From NCBI RefSeq assembly GCF_036013915.1, contig NZ_CP107899.1:7840001-7904000 (forward strand): a stretch of DNA of 64,000 nt, given 5' to 3'. Every line of letters starts with the position of its first letter. Position 1 is the first letter of the stretch. Source of the stretch: Streptomyces sp. NBC_00464. Its GTDB lineage: Bacteria > Actinomycetota > Actinomycetes > Streptomycetales > Streptomycetaceae. The position numbers and the translations under genes were made by a program. Below the pieces are notes generated by a model that saw nothing but the letters and a program-made list of their open reading frames with translations, made no database searches and was not told the DNA's origin. Shown here in pieces: positions 56,950 through 64,000 of this stretch.

Positions 56950-57959
56950 CGGTCCACCCGCACGGCTGCTCCGCTGAGCTGGTCGGTCAGCTGCCGGACA
57001 TCGGCGTCGACCATGATCCGGGCCAGCTCCTGCGACTTCACGGCGGGCTTCCAGCCCAGCAGTTCCGCAGCTTTGGACGCGTCCCCGATCAGTGCGTCGA
57101 CCTCGCTGGGGCGTTCGTACTTCGCGTCGTAGCGGACGTGCTCGCGCCAGTCGAGACCGGCGTGCTCGAAGGCGTACTCCAGGAACTGCCGGACGCTGAC
57201 CCCTTCACCGGTCGCCACCACGTAGTCGTCCGGGGTGTCGCACTGGAGCATCCGCCACATCGCGTCGACGTACTCGGGGGCGTACCCCCAGTCGCGCACC
57301 GCGTCCAGGTTCCCCAGGTGTAGATGCGTCTGCAGTCCCGCCTTGATCCGGGCCACCCCACGGGTGATCTTCCGGGTCACGAAGGTCTCCCCCCGGCGTG
57401 GCGACTCGTGGTTGAACAGGATCCCGTTGACCGCGAACATGCCGTACGCCTCACGGTAGTTGACCGTAGCCCAGTACGAGTAGACCTTGGCGACGCTGTA
57501 CGGGCTCCGAGGGTGGAAGGGGGTCTGCTCGTTCTGCGGCGGCGGGTTGGCGCCGAACATCTCCGACGACGACGCCTGGTACACCCGGGTGTCGATGCCG
57601 CTGGCGCGCACGGCCTCCAGCAGCCGGATCGTGCCGAGACCGGTGATGTCACCCGTGTACAGCGGGGCGTCGAAGGAGACCCGGACGTGCGACTGCGCGC
57701 CGAGGTTGTAGACCTCGTCGGGCCGGATGTCGCGCAGCAGGTTCACCAGTGCGACCCCGTCGGCGAGATCGGCGTGGTGCAGCACGAACGACCGGTTCTC
57801 CTCCTCCGGGCCCTGGTAGATGTGGTCGATCCGCTCGGTGTTGAAGCTCGACGAGCGGCGTATCAGACCGTGGACCGTGTATCCCTTCTGGAGCAGCAGC
57901 TCGGACAGGTAGGAACCGTCCTGTCCGGTCACGCCGGTGATGAGCGCGGTCTTCGCCAC
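56946..57959 (-). CDS. gmd: GDP-mannose 4,6-dehydratase
   Basis: A 337-residue extended SDR that converts GDP-mannose to GDP-4-keto-6-deoxymannose. Motifs are [36 protein letters not shown], the active-site [10 protein letters not shown] and [10 protein letters not shown] (YxxxK), and [19 protein letters not shown] 57959 with AAGGGGGAG upstream gives the expected N-terminus; an in-frame ATG at 58001 is less likely. It is divergent from GDP-fucose synthase, the next enzyme, and heads a five-gene operon. Confidence 0.95.
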   Translation of the reverse strand: MAKTALITGVTGQDGSYLSELLLQKGYTVHGLIRRSSSFNTERIDHIYQGPEEENRSFVLHHADLADGVALVNLLRDIRPDEVYNLGAQSHVRVSFDAPLYTGDITGLGTIRLLEAVRASGIDTRVYQASSSEMFGANPPPQNEQTPFHPRSPYSVAKVYSYWATVNYREAYGMFAVNGILFNHESPRRGETFVTRKITRGVARIKAGLQTHLHLGNLDAVRDWGYAPEYVDAMWRMLQCDTPDDYVVATGEGVSVRQFLEYAFEHAGLDWREHVRYDAKYERPSEVDALIGDASKAAELLGWKPAVKSQELARIMVDADVRQLTDQLSGAAVRVDR

Positions 57960-58073
57960 GTCTCCCCCTTCTGTGGTCGCCTGAGAGGCGGTCGGGCACA
58001 CCGAAATTTCAGAGTTTGAGCGATCTGCGGTAAAACGTCACCGCGTCATACACCTGCTGGCACAATCCGAGCC

Positions 58074-59057
58074 ATGACGACTGATCTCCCCGGCCCTCCC
58101 CAGGAATCCGTCCCGTCCCTGCTACGTCCCGGCGCCCGTGTGTTCGTCGCAGGCCACCGCGGTCTGGTGGGTTCGGCGCTGGTGCGCCGCCTCGCCGCCG
58201 ACGGCCATGAAGTGATCACCCGCGGACGCGATCGCCTCGATCTGCGCGACTCCGAGCGGACCGGCACCTTTCTGCGCGAGGCGCGTCCCGACGCCGTGGT
58301 GCTGGCCGCCGCCAAGGTGGGCGGGATCATGGCGAACAGCACGTATCCCGTGCAGTTCATCGAGGACAATCTGCGCATCCAGCTGAGCGTGATCGCAGGC
58401 GCGCACGCTGCCGGGGTCGAGCGGCTGCTCTTCCTCGGCTCGTCCTGCATCTACCCCAGACGGGCCCCGCAGCCCATACCCGAGACCGCGCTGCTCACCG
58501 GCCCGCTGGAACCGACCAACGAGGCCTACGCCCTCGCGAAGATCGCCGGAATCGTGCAGACCCAGTCCTACCGCCGCCAGTACGGCGCCTCGTACATCAG
58601 CGCCATGCCCACCAATCTCTATGGACCGGGCGACAACTTCGACCTGGAGACCTCGCACGTCCTGCCCGCGCTGATCCGCCGCTTCCACGAGGCGCGGCAG
58701 AGCGACGCCCCGGCCGTCACGCTCTGGGGCTCCGGAAGCCCCCGCCGCGAATTCCTGCACGTCGACGACCTGGCCGCCGCCTGCGTGACGCTGCTGGAGC
58801 GTTACGACGGCGACTCGCCTGTCAACGTCGGTTCCGGCGAGGACCTGACGATCCGTGAACTTGCCTCCACCGTAGCCGACGTGACGTCCTATCACGGCGG
58901 AGTCGACTGGGACACGGCCAAGCCGGACGGCACCCCGCGCAAGCTCCTGGACGTGTCCCGGCTGTCCTCCCTCGGGTTCAAGCCGCAGATCTCCCTGCGT
59001 GACGGAATCGCACGGACCTACGCCTGGTGGCTGGAACAGCAGGGTGCCCAGCTCTGA
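58074..59057 (+). CDS. fcl: GDP-L-fucose synthase
   Basis: A 327-residue epimerase-reductase (WcaG/Fcl) that finishes GDP-L-fucose from the Gmd product using NADPH. It has the motif VFVAGHRGLVGSALVRRL, VVLAAAKVGGI, catalytic SSCIYPR and YALAKIAG, and the C-terminal GVDWDTAKPDGTPRKLLD typical of Fcl. Being divergent from gmd over a 114-bp gap, the two share a promoter region. The pair shows that the exopolysaccharide contains fucose or a close relative. Confidence 0.95.
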   Translation: MTTDLPGPPQESVPSLLRPGARVFVAGHRGLVGSALVRRLAADGHEVITRGRDRLDLRDSERTGTFLREARPDAVVLAAAKVGGIMANSTYPVQFIEDNLRIQLSVIAGAHAAGVERLLFLGSSCIYPRRAPQPIPETALLTGPLEPTNEAYALAKIAGIVQTQSYRRQYGASYISAMPTNLYGPGDNFDLETSHVLPALIRRFHEARQSDAPAVTLWGSGSPRREFLHVDDLAAACVTLLERYDGDSPVNVGSGEDLTIRELASTVADVTSYHGGVDWDTAKPDGTPRKLLDVSRLSSLGFKPQISLRDGIARTYAWWLEQQGAQL

Positions 59058-59080
59058 CCGGCGCACGGGACCGGACCCCC

Positions 59081-59121
59081 GGGCCGGGTGGACGGCCACT
59101 GCGCAACCCGCCACCCGGCCC
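59081..59121. terminator. Terminator between convergent fcl and sugar transferase genes
   Basis: GGGCCGGGTGG and CCACCCGGCCC form a perfect 11-bp stem with a 19-base loop, in the 97-bp gap between the convergent genes. It should act in both directions. Confidence 0.75.
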
Positions 59122-59154
59122 GCTCGCTTTCCCCTCATCCGACCCCGCCCGCTC

Positions 59155-60699
59155 TCAGTACGCCCCGCGGCCGTCGGTGACGGCGCGCAGCGTACGGGCC
59201 ATGAGCCCCATGTCCGTGGCCACCGACCAGTTGTCGACGTACCACAGGTCGAGCGAGACGGTCTCCTGCCAGGACAGGTCGGACCGACCGCTGACCTGCC
59301 AGAGGCCGGTCAGGCCAGGTCTGACCGCGAGCCGCCGCAGCTCCTGCTCGTCGTAGCGGGACACCTCGTCCGGCAACGGCGGCCGTGGGCCGACCAGGGA
59401 CATGTCACCCCGCAGTACGTTGAAGAGCTGGGGCAGCTCGTCGAGGGACGAGCGGCGCAGCAGCCGGCCGATGCGGGTCACCCGGGGGTCCCGGCGCATC
59501 TTGAACATCGGACCGTCGTTCTCGTTCGACGTCACCAGCTGCGCCTTGCGCTGCTCGGCGTCCACCACCATCGAGCGGAACTTCCACATGGTGAACGGCC
59601 GGTTGTGCTGCCCCTGGCGGATCTGCCGGTGGAAGACCGGACCCGCCGAGGTGAGCCGGACCGCGGCCGCGACCGTCAGCAGCAGCGGAGCCAGCGCGAT
59701 CAGGCCGAGAGCCGCGCCGGTACGGTCGACCGCGGCCTTGAGCGCCTGCTGCGGGCCGCGCCGCAGCGGCGGCACGATGTGCAGCAGGGTCAGCCCGGCC
59801 GCCGACGAGGGACGGACCCGGCTCTCGGTGATCTCCGAGAGGTGCGACAGCACGGACAGGTCGAGCCCGCCGTCGTGCAGCCCCCAGGACAGCAACCGCA
59901 ACCGCTCCTCGGCGAGCTGTGGTCCCGGCACCACAAGAGCCAGGTCCGCTTCGTGGGCGAAGGCCGCCCCCAGTACCGTCGAGGCGTCGTCGTCGGCGGG
60001 CGCGGGCGCGAGCCGCCCCGGCACCGGAGCCTCGCAGGCCAGTGCCGTCGTCCCGACGGGCACGACGGCCACCACGAGGTAGCCGTGGTCCGCCCGGGAA
60101 GCGAGCAGCCGCACCGCCCGGTCCACCCCCGCGGGCTCGCCGACCACCAGGACGCGGCGGACCGTCCGGCGCCGCCCGGGCCACGGCAGCCGCCGCGCTC
60201 CGGAGGCCGCCGCCGTCGCCAGCAGGCCCGGCAGCAGAGCCACGACGGCCGTCGCCGGGTCGATGGTGCCGTCGACAGCGGTCCAGAGGACTGCCATCAG
60301 CCCGATGAGCAGCAGCCAGTCCCCGGTGGCGGTCAGCGCACCCGGCGGTCGGCCCGTGCCTCGTGCCGTGTAGCGGCCGCGCGCGGCCCGTACGCCGGAC
60401 CACACCATCGCGGCAGCCGCCGCACCGGCCAGGGCCCTGGGCTGTCCGTCGGTGCGCAGGACGAGCCAGGCGGGAATCCCCAGGCCGAAGAAGTCGAAGC
60501 CGATGACGAGTGGCAGGTACCGGCCGGGTCTTTTCCTCGGCCCGGGCCGGGTGGAACGGTCGCGCTGTACGGTCTGGCCCTGCCGCAGGCGGTCGAAGTC
60601 CTGGCGGCGAGGCCGGTTCGAAGCGGTCCGTGGACGAGGCGCCCCCGCCAGTCCCACGGGTCCTGATATTTCGGATTCGGGTAGCTCGACATGCCCCAT
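59155..60699 (-). CDS. Polyprenyl-phosphate sugar phosphotransferase (WbaP/WcaJ-type) initiating EPS synthesis
   Basis: A 514-residue protein. Several N-terminal helices and a CoA-binding-like central domain (VRRVLVVGEPAGVDRAVRLL) precede the bacterial sugar transferase domain from about residue 310: GPVFHRQIRQG, FTMWKFRSMVVDAE, SLDELPQLFNVLRGDMSLVGPRPP, VRPGLTGLWQVSGRS and DLWYVDNWS. It places the first sugar phosphate on undecaprenyl phosphate. ATG 60699 has a GGGGGG ribosome site. It closes the exopolysaccharide locus on the right. Confidence 0.93.
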   Translation of the reverse strand: MGHVELPESEISGPVGLAGAPRPRTASNRPRRQDFDRLRQGQTVQRDRSTRPGPRKRPGRYLPLVIGFDFFGLGIPAWLVLRTDGQPRALAGAAAAAMVWSGVRAARGRYTARGTGRPPGALTATGDWLLLIGLMAVLWTAVDGTIDPATAVVALLPGLLATAAASGARRLPWPGRRRTVRRVLVVGEPAGVDRAVRLLASRADHGYLVVAVVPVGTTALACEAPVPGRLAPAPADDDASTVLGAAFAHEADLALVVPGPQLAEERLRLLSWGLHDGGLDLSVLSHLSEITESRVRPSSAAGLTLLHIVPPLRRGPQQALKAAVDRTGAALGLIALAPLLLTVAAAVRLTSAGPVFHRQIRQGQHNRPFTMWKFRSMVVDAEQRKAQLVTSNENDGPMFKMRRDPRVTRIGRLLRRSSLDELPQLFNVLRGDMSLVGPRPPLPDEVSRYDEQELRRLAVRPGLTGLWQVSGRSDLSWQETVSLDLWYVDNWSVATDMGLMARTLRAVTDGRGAY

Positions 60700-61073
60700 G
60701 AACCCCCCAGTCACAGTTGCATTGCCACAAACGGGGCGCATCCGCCGATCCTGTGGACTGACGGATGCGCCCTCGCTCGGTGCACGATATCCACACACGT
60801 GCCATTTCGCTGGAGTTCCAGTGAAGTTCAGACATGCGAGGTGACCCGGGACTCGTCCCGTTCCGTACTGGATCTCAGGTTCTGTGGTCGACTGTTGGTA
60901 TTTGGGCCCTGCCGGAATCGGATGGTGTGCGGATATGTACCTTCGCCCGCCAACTACGTTGGGTGGCACCAGGGTTGATCGTCAAGGCCTGCTCGCCTCC
61001 TTTCCCCTGTTGCTGTCTGGGAGAATGCGGTGCCGGGGACATGGCCCGGCCACGAGCGAAAGAGGAACGCACG
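60700..61073. other. 374-bp intergenic region between sugar transferase and alditol oxidase
   Basis: This is a divergent promoter region that is less GC-rich than its surroundings (for example TCGGTGCACGATATCCACAC near 60777). I see no gene, no strong hairpin and no recognisable operator in it. Open frames running in from both sides lack ribosome sites and do not extend conserved sequence. Confidence 0.5.
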
Positions 61074-62333
61074 GTGACTCCCGCGGAGACGAACTGGGCC
61101 GGCAACATCACGTTCGGGGCGAGGCGGTTGTGCACACCCCGTACGGAGGCCGAACTGCAGGAGACGGTTGCCGCCGCCACCACGGTGCGGGCCCTGGGCA
61201 CCCGGCACTCGTTCAACACGGTCGCCGACACCGCCGGGGACCTCGTATCGGTGGCCGGACTGCCGCGGCTCGTGGAGATCGATCCGGCGGCGCAGACGGT
61301 CACGGTCAGCGCCGGGCTGCGCTTCGGCGAGTTCGCCGGCGAGCTGCACGAGAGCGGCTTCGCGTTGCACAACCTGGGCTCGCTGCCGCACATCTCGGTG
61401 GCCGGTGCCTGCGCGACCGGAACGCATGGCTCCGGCGTCGGGAACCGCTCCCTCGCGGGGGCCGTCCGGTCCCTGGACATGGTGACGGCGGACGGTGGGC
61501 CGGTCACCCTGCGACGAGGCGACGCGGACTTCCCCGGCGCGGTGGTGTCGATGGGCGCCCTCGGCGTGGTGACCCGGCTGACGCTGGACCTGGTGCCCGC
61601 CTTCGATGTGCAGCAGTGGGTGTACGAGGAGCTGCCCGAGTCCGTGCTGACCGGCGCATTCGACGAGGTGATGTCGGCCGCGTACAGCGTCAGCGTCTTC
61701 ACCGACTGGCGGCCGGGGCCGGTCGGCCAGGTGTGGCTCAAGCAGCGGGTGGGGGACGAGGGGCCGCAGCAGGCGCCGGCCGAGTGGCTCGGCGCACGGC
61801 TCGCCGACGGTCCGCGCCACCCCATCCCCGGGGTGGCCGCCGGGAACTGCACCCGTCAGGAGGGCGTTCCCGGGGCTTGGCACCGGAGGCTGCCGCACTT
61901 CCGTCTGGAGTTCACTCCCAGTAACGGCGACGAGCTGCAGTCCGAGTACTTCGTGGCGCGGGAGGACGCCGCTGCCGCGTACGAGGCCGTGGGCCGGCTC
62001 CGGGACCGGATCACCCCGTTGCTGCAGATCTCCGAGATCCGCACCGTGGCGGGCGACGACCTGTGGCTGAGTCCCGCGTCCGGCCGGGACTCGGTGGCCT
62101 TCCACTTCACCTGGGTGCCCGACGGCGCGGCCGTCGCTCCGGTGCTCGCGGAGATCGAGGAGGCCCTGGCGCCGTTCGGCGCCCGCCCGCACTGGGGCAA
62201 GGTCTTCGGTACCGCCCCCGATGTCCTGCGCGCCCTGTACACGCGGTACGAGGACTTCGAGAAGCTGATGGCCCGGTACGACCCGGCAGGCACGTTCCGC
62301 AACGATTTCCTGAACCGGCACTTCCCGCGCTGA
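61074..62333 (+). CDS. Alditol oxidase (AldO/xylitol oxidase type)
   Basis: A 419-residue VAO-family flavoprotein closely resembling S. coelicolor AldO: NWAGNITF at the N-terminus, His45 in GTRHSFN as the expected covalent FAD attachment site, SLPHISVAG, ATGTHGSGVGN, SVFTDWR, PHFRLEFTPS and RPHWGKVF. It oxidises polyols such as xylitol or sorbitol to aldoses and makes hydrogen peroxide. GTG 61074 with AGAGGA eight bases upstream gives an N-terminus matching AldO; ATG 61041 is the alternative. No signal peptide is visible. Confidence 0.92.
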   Translation: MTPAETNWAGNITFGARRLCTPRTEAELQETVAAATTVRALGTRHSFNTVADTAGDLVSVAGLPRLVEIDPAAQTVTVSAGLRFGEFAGELHESGFALHNLGSLPHISVAGACATGTHGSGVGNRSLAGAVRSLDMVTADGGPVTLRRGDADFPGAVVSMGALGVVTRLTLDLVPAFDVQQWVYEELPESVLTGAFDEVMSAAYSVSVFTDWRPGPVGQVWLKQRVGDEGPQQAPAEWLGARLADGPRHPIPGVAAGNCTRQEGVPGAWHRRLPHFRLEFTPSNGDELQSEYFVAREDAAAAYEAVGRLRDRITPLLQISEIRTVAGDDLWLSPASGRDSVAFHFTWVPDGAAVAPVLAEIEEALAPFGARPHWGKVFGTAPDVLRALYTRYEDFEKLMARYDPAGTFRNDFLNRHFPR

Positions 62334-62348
62334 TCCGGCTCTGCCCGG

Positions 62349-63353
62349 TCAGCGGCTCTCGCGTTCGTCCTCCGGCCGGGACGGCCAGGCGGCCGCCGAC
62401 CGGCCCGGGGCGAGCTGGTCCACCAGGTCGGCCAGTTCCTCGCAGGCCCGCTCGATCCGGCGGCGTACGTTGTGCTGCTCGGCGACGACCGCGGCCAGCA
62501 GCAGCGCGGTGAGCGCGACGGCGCCGTTCAGGATCGTGAGGTTGACCATGACCTGGATGATGGTGTGGCCCTCGAACGGACCCACCCGGTCCGTTCCCGC
62601 GATGATCGCCATGACGGACATCAGCAGGGCGCACGGCGCGCTGCCGGCGAGCTGGAAGCGCAGCGCCGCCCAGATGAGGATCGGGAACACCAGATAGATC
62701 ATCGACAGGGGGCTGCGCATGGCCAGCAGCGATCCCGCCACTGAGACGATCAGCAGCGCCACGGCCTCCGCCCACCGGTCGGTGAGCCGCGGCATCCGCA
62801 GCCGGCGCAGGACGAGCAGCAGCGGGGTGACCACGAGGACGCCCATGACGTCGCCGGCCCACCACGCGGCCCAGACCGACCAGAACCCGCTCGCGGGCAG
62901 TTTGTCGTCGAGCAGCAGCACAGCGGTTCCCGTGGTCGCGCTGATGACCATCCCGGCCATCGCGCCCAGGAAGACCAGGACGACACCGTCGCGCAGCCGG
63001 TCCAGCTCCGTACGGAAGCCGACTCGGCGCAGCATCAGGAAGGCGCAGACGGGCGCGAGCGTGTTGCCCGCCACGACGAGGGCGGTGGACGGCGTCACCG
63101 ATCCGGTGAGCGTCGCGATCACGAGCAGGGAGCCGAGCGCGATCCCCGGCCATACGCGCAACCCCATGTACAGCAGGGCGCCCAGTGCGATTCCGGTCGG
63201 TGGCCACAGCGGAGTGATCACTGCCCCGTGGACGGTCACCTTCCGGAGCAGCCCCAGGTCCGCGGCCGCGTAGTAGGCGCCGGCGACAGCCAGGATGCGC
63301 AGTGCAGCCACGGCCCTGCGTCGGTTCTTCTCGCTGCGGATCACGCTTCTCAT
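62349..63353 (-). CDS. MASE1-domain membrane protein
   Basis: A 334-residue protein made of the MASE1 sensory membrane domain: eight or so helices with ITPLWPPTGIALGALL and ASGFWSVWAAWWAGDVMGVLVVTPLLL, the most conserved MASE1 segments. The C-terminus is a short coiled stretch (VRRRIERACEELADLVDQL) with no kinase, GGDEF or phosphatase domain. The PP2C gene 55 bp upstream on the same strand could supply the missing output. Confidence 0.88.
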   Translation of the reverse strand: MRSVIRSEKNRRRAVAALRILAVAGAYYAAADLGLLRKVTVHGAVITPLWPPTGIALGALLYMGLRVWPGIALGSLLVIATLTGSVTPSTALVVAGNTLAPVCAFLMLRRVGFRTELDRLRDGVVLVFLGAMAGMVISATTGTAVLLLDDKLPASGFWSVWAAWWAGDVMGVLVVTPLLLVLRRLRMPRLTDRWAEAVALLIVSVAGSLLAMRSPLSMIYLVFPILIWAALRFQLAGSAPCALLMSVMAIIAGTDRVGPFEGHTIIQVMVNLTILNGAVALTALLLAAVVAEQHNVRRRIERACEELADLVDQLAPGRSAAAWPSRPEDERESR

Positions 63354-63408
63354 CAGACACCGGCCGTGACAGGCGGCGGCCTTGTGACACGCGCCGGTCC
63401 CTCCGGCC

Positions 63409-64000
63409 TCATCCGGGGGCGGCGGGAAACGTCTCGTGGCGCAGGACGAGCACGGCGGCGTCGTCCTCGTGCCCGGTGCGCTCCGCCGTCTCCAGGATCG
63501 CGTCGGCCAGCTCGTCCGCGCTGTCGCCCGCGCGTGAGCGCACCAGTCGCACGACGGCGTCCAGTCCCTCGTCGATGGGGTACGACGGTCCTTCGACCAC
63601 GCCGTCGGTGAGCAGGACGAAGGCCCCACCGGTCGTGAGCAGCCGGGTGGTGACCGGGTACTCCTCACCGCTCTGGATCCCGAGCGGCAGACCGCCCTCG
63701 TCCTCGGTGACGCCCGACTTGCCGTCGGCGGTGGCCCAGACCGCGCCCACATGACCGGCGCGGGCACTCTGGAGCTCCCGGGTCCGCGGATCGAGCCTGA
63801 CGAACGTGCAGGTGGCCAGGAGCCCGGAGTCCACGGCCAGCAGCAGGTCATTCGTCCGGCGTACCACTTCGCCCGGATCGGCTGCCGTGACCGCGAGGGC
63901 GCGCATCGCGATCCGGACCTGGCCCATGAAGGCCGCCGCCTCGACGTCGTGTCCCTGTACGTCCCCGATGGCGAAGGCCAGCGACCCGTCCGGCAGCAGG
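63409..64000 (-). CDS. PP2C/SpoIIE-type protein phosphatase (5' part outside window)
   Basis: The frame is open to the window edge, so only the C-terminal ~196 residues are seen. They match the SpoIIE phosphatase domain: AIGDVQGHDVEAAAFMGQVR with metal-binding Asp, RLDPRTRELQSARAGH, VLLTDGVVEG and a late EDDAAVLVLR. Such phosphatases act on anti-anti-sigma factors in actinobacteria. Any sensory domain lies upstream, outside the window. It probably shares a transcript with the MASE1 gene. Confidence 0.88.
   Translation of the reverse strand, partial: LLPDGSLAFAIGDVQGHDVEAAAFMGQVRIAMRALAVTAADPGEVVRRTNDLLLAVDSGLLATCTFVRLDPRTRELQSARAGHVGAVWATADGKSGVTEDEGGLPLGIQSGEEYPVTTRLLTTGGAFVLLTDGVVEGPSYPIDEGLDAVVRLVRSRAGDSADELADAILETAERTGHEDDAAVLVLRHETFPAAPG

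Noticed and set aside
1..64000. In-frame TTA (bldA-dependent) codons
   Set aside because: The TTA strings I noticed on either strand fell out of frame or in intergenic sequence; this was read by eye and not computed, so no claim is made.
1..64000. CRISPR arrays, insertion sequences, tRNA genes or prophage
   Set aside because: No regular short repeats, transposase motifs, CCA-ended cloverleaf or integrase genes were seen.

Overview
The window is high-GC actinobacterial DNA and almost certainly comes from a Streptomyces. Evidence for this is the GC-rich third codon positions, many GTG and TTG starts, frequent ATGA/GTGA gene overlaps, a coelichelin-type siderophore cluster, an srs-type phenolic-lipid operon, and DUF574-type methyltransferase and DUF6381-type genes. 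Both ends cut through genes: an ABC exporter on the left and a PP2C phosphatase on the right. I saw no rRNA, tRNA, CRISPR array, insertion sequence or phage genes.

Region 1 (1-16683) is the distal half of a coelichelin (cch) siderophore cluster. It holds an ABC half-exporter (cchG-like, 5' end missing), a 3.6-kaa three-module NRPS (cchH-like), a second ABC half-exporter (cchI-like), an enterobactin-esterase-like hydrolase (cchJ-like) and an MbtH protein (cchK-like). The specificity residues read from the three A domains (DINYWGGIGK, DFWNIGMVHK, DMENLGLINK) fit formyl-hydroxyornithine, threonine and hydroxyornithine. Two further genes are fused to this cluster by context: an N-acetylglutamate synthase-like GNAT overlapping mbtH, and an N-acetylglutamate kinase (argB paralogue) facing it. 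Three DmdR/IdeR-type iron boxes control the units. Together this looks like an iron-responsive ornithine supply feeding an ornithine-rich siderophore. The kinase lacks the N-terminal helix that carries arginine feedback. The two ABC half-transporters have mirror-image defects in their ATP sites.

Region 2 (16858-33942) is mixed chromosomal content: a ClpC-like Hsp100 ATPase; a TetR regulator, GH1 beta-glucosidase and MFS transporter group; a secreted M19 dipeptidase-like protein with a discoidin domain; a YdeP-type molybdopterin oxidoreductase with an IclR regulator; a membrane protein/winged-helix pair behind a strong 13-bp inverted repeat; a Ser/Thr kinase; Ohr and OhrR; a secreted Cys-rich protein; and a DoxX-like membrane protein.

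Region 3 (34080-41882) holds two SAM methyltransferases, the srsABC-type operon (type III PKS, ICMT-like methyltransferase, flavin monooxygenase) with a divergent UbiA prenyltransferase, a HAD-like protein, an SDR, a DUF6381-like small protein and an RNase H-like protein.

Region 4 (42012-60699) is an exopolysaccharide locus of the Wzx/Wzy type. It has an initiating sugar phosphotransferase, three glycosyltransferases, a flippase, a polymerase-like membrane protein, a Wzz/BY-kinase-like protein with a destroyed P-loop, and GDP-mannose dehydratase plus GDP-fucose synthase. A CDP-alcohol phosphatidyltransferase and a TagD-like cytidylyltransferase sit at its left edge. Gmd, two large secreted beta-propeller/LamG proteins, a lipoprotein and a GT2 enzyme form one minus-strand operon joined by four ATGA overlaps.

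Region 5 (61074-64000) has an alditol oxidase, a MASE1 membrane protein and the C-terminal part of a SpoIIE/PP2C phosphatase.
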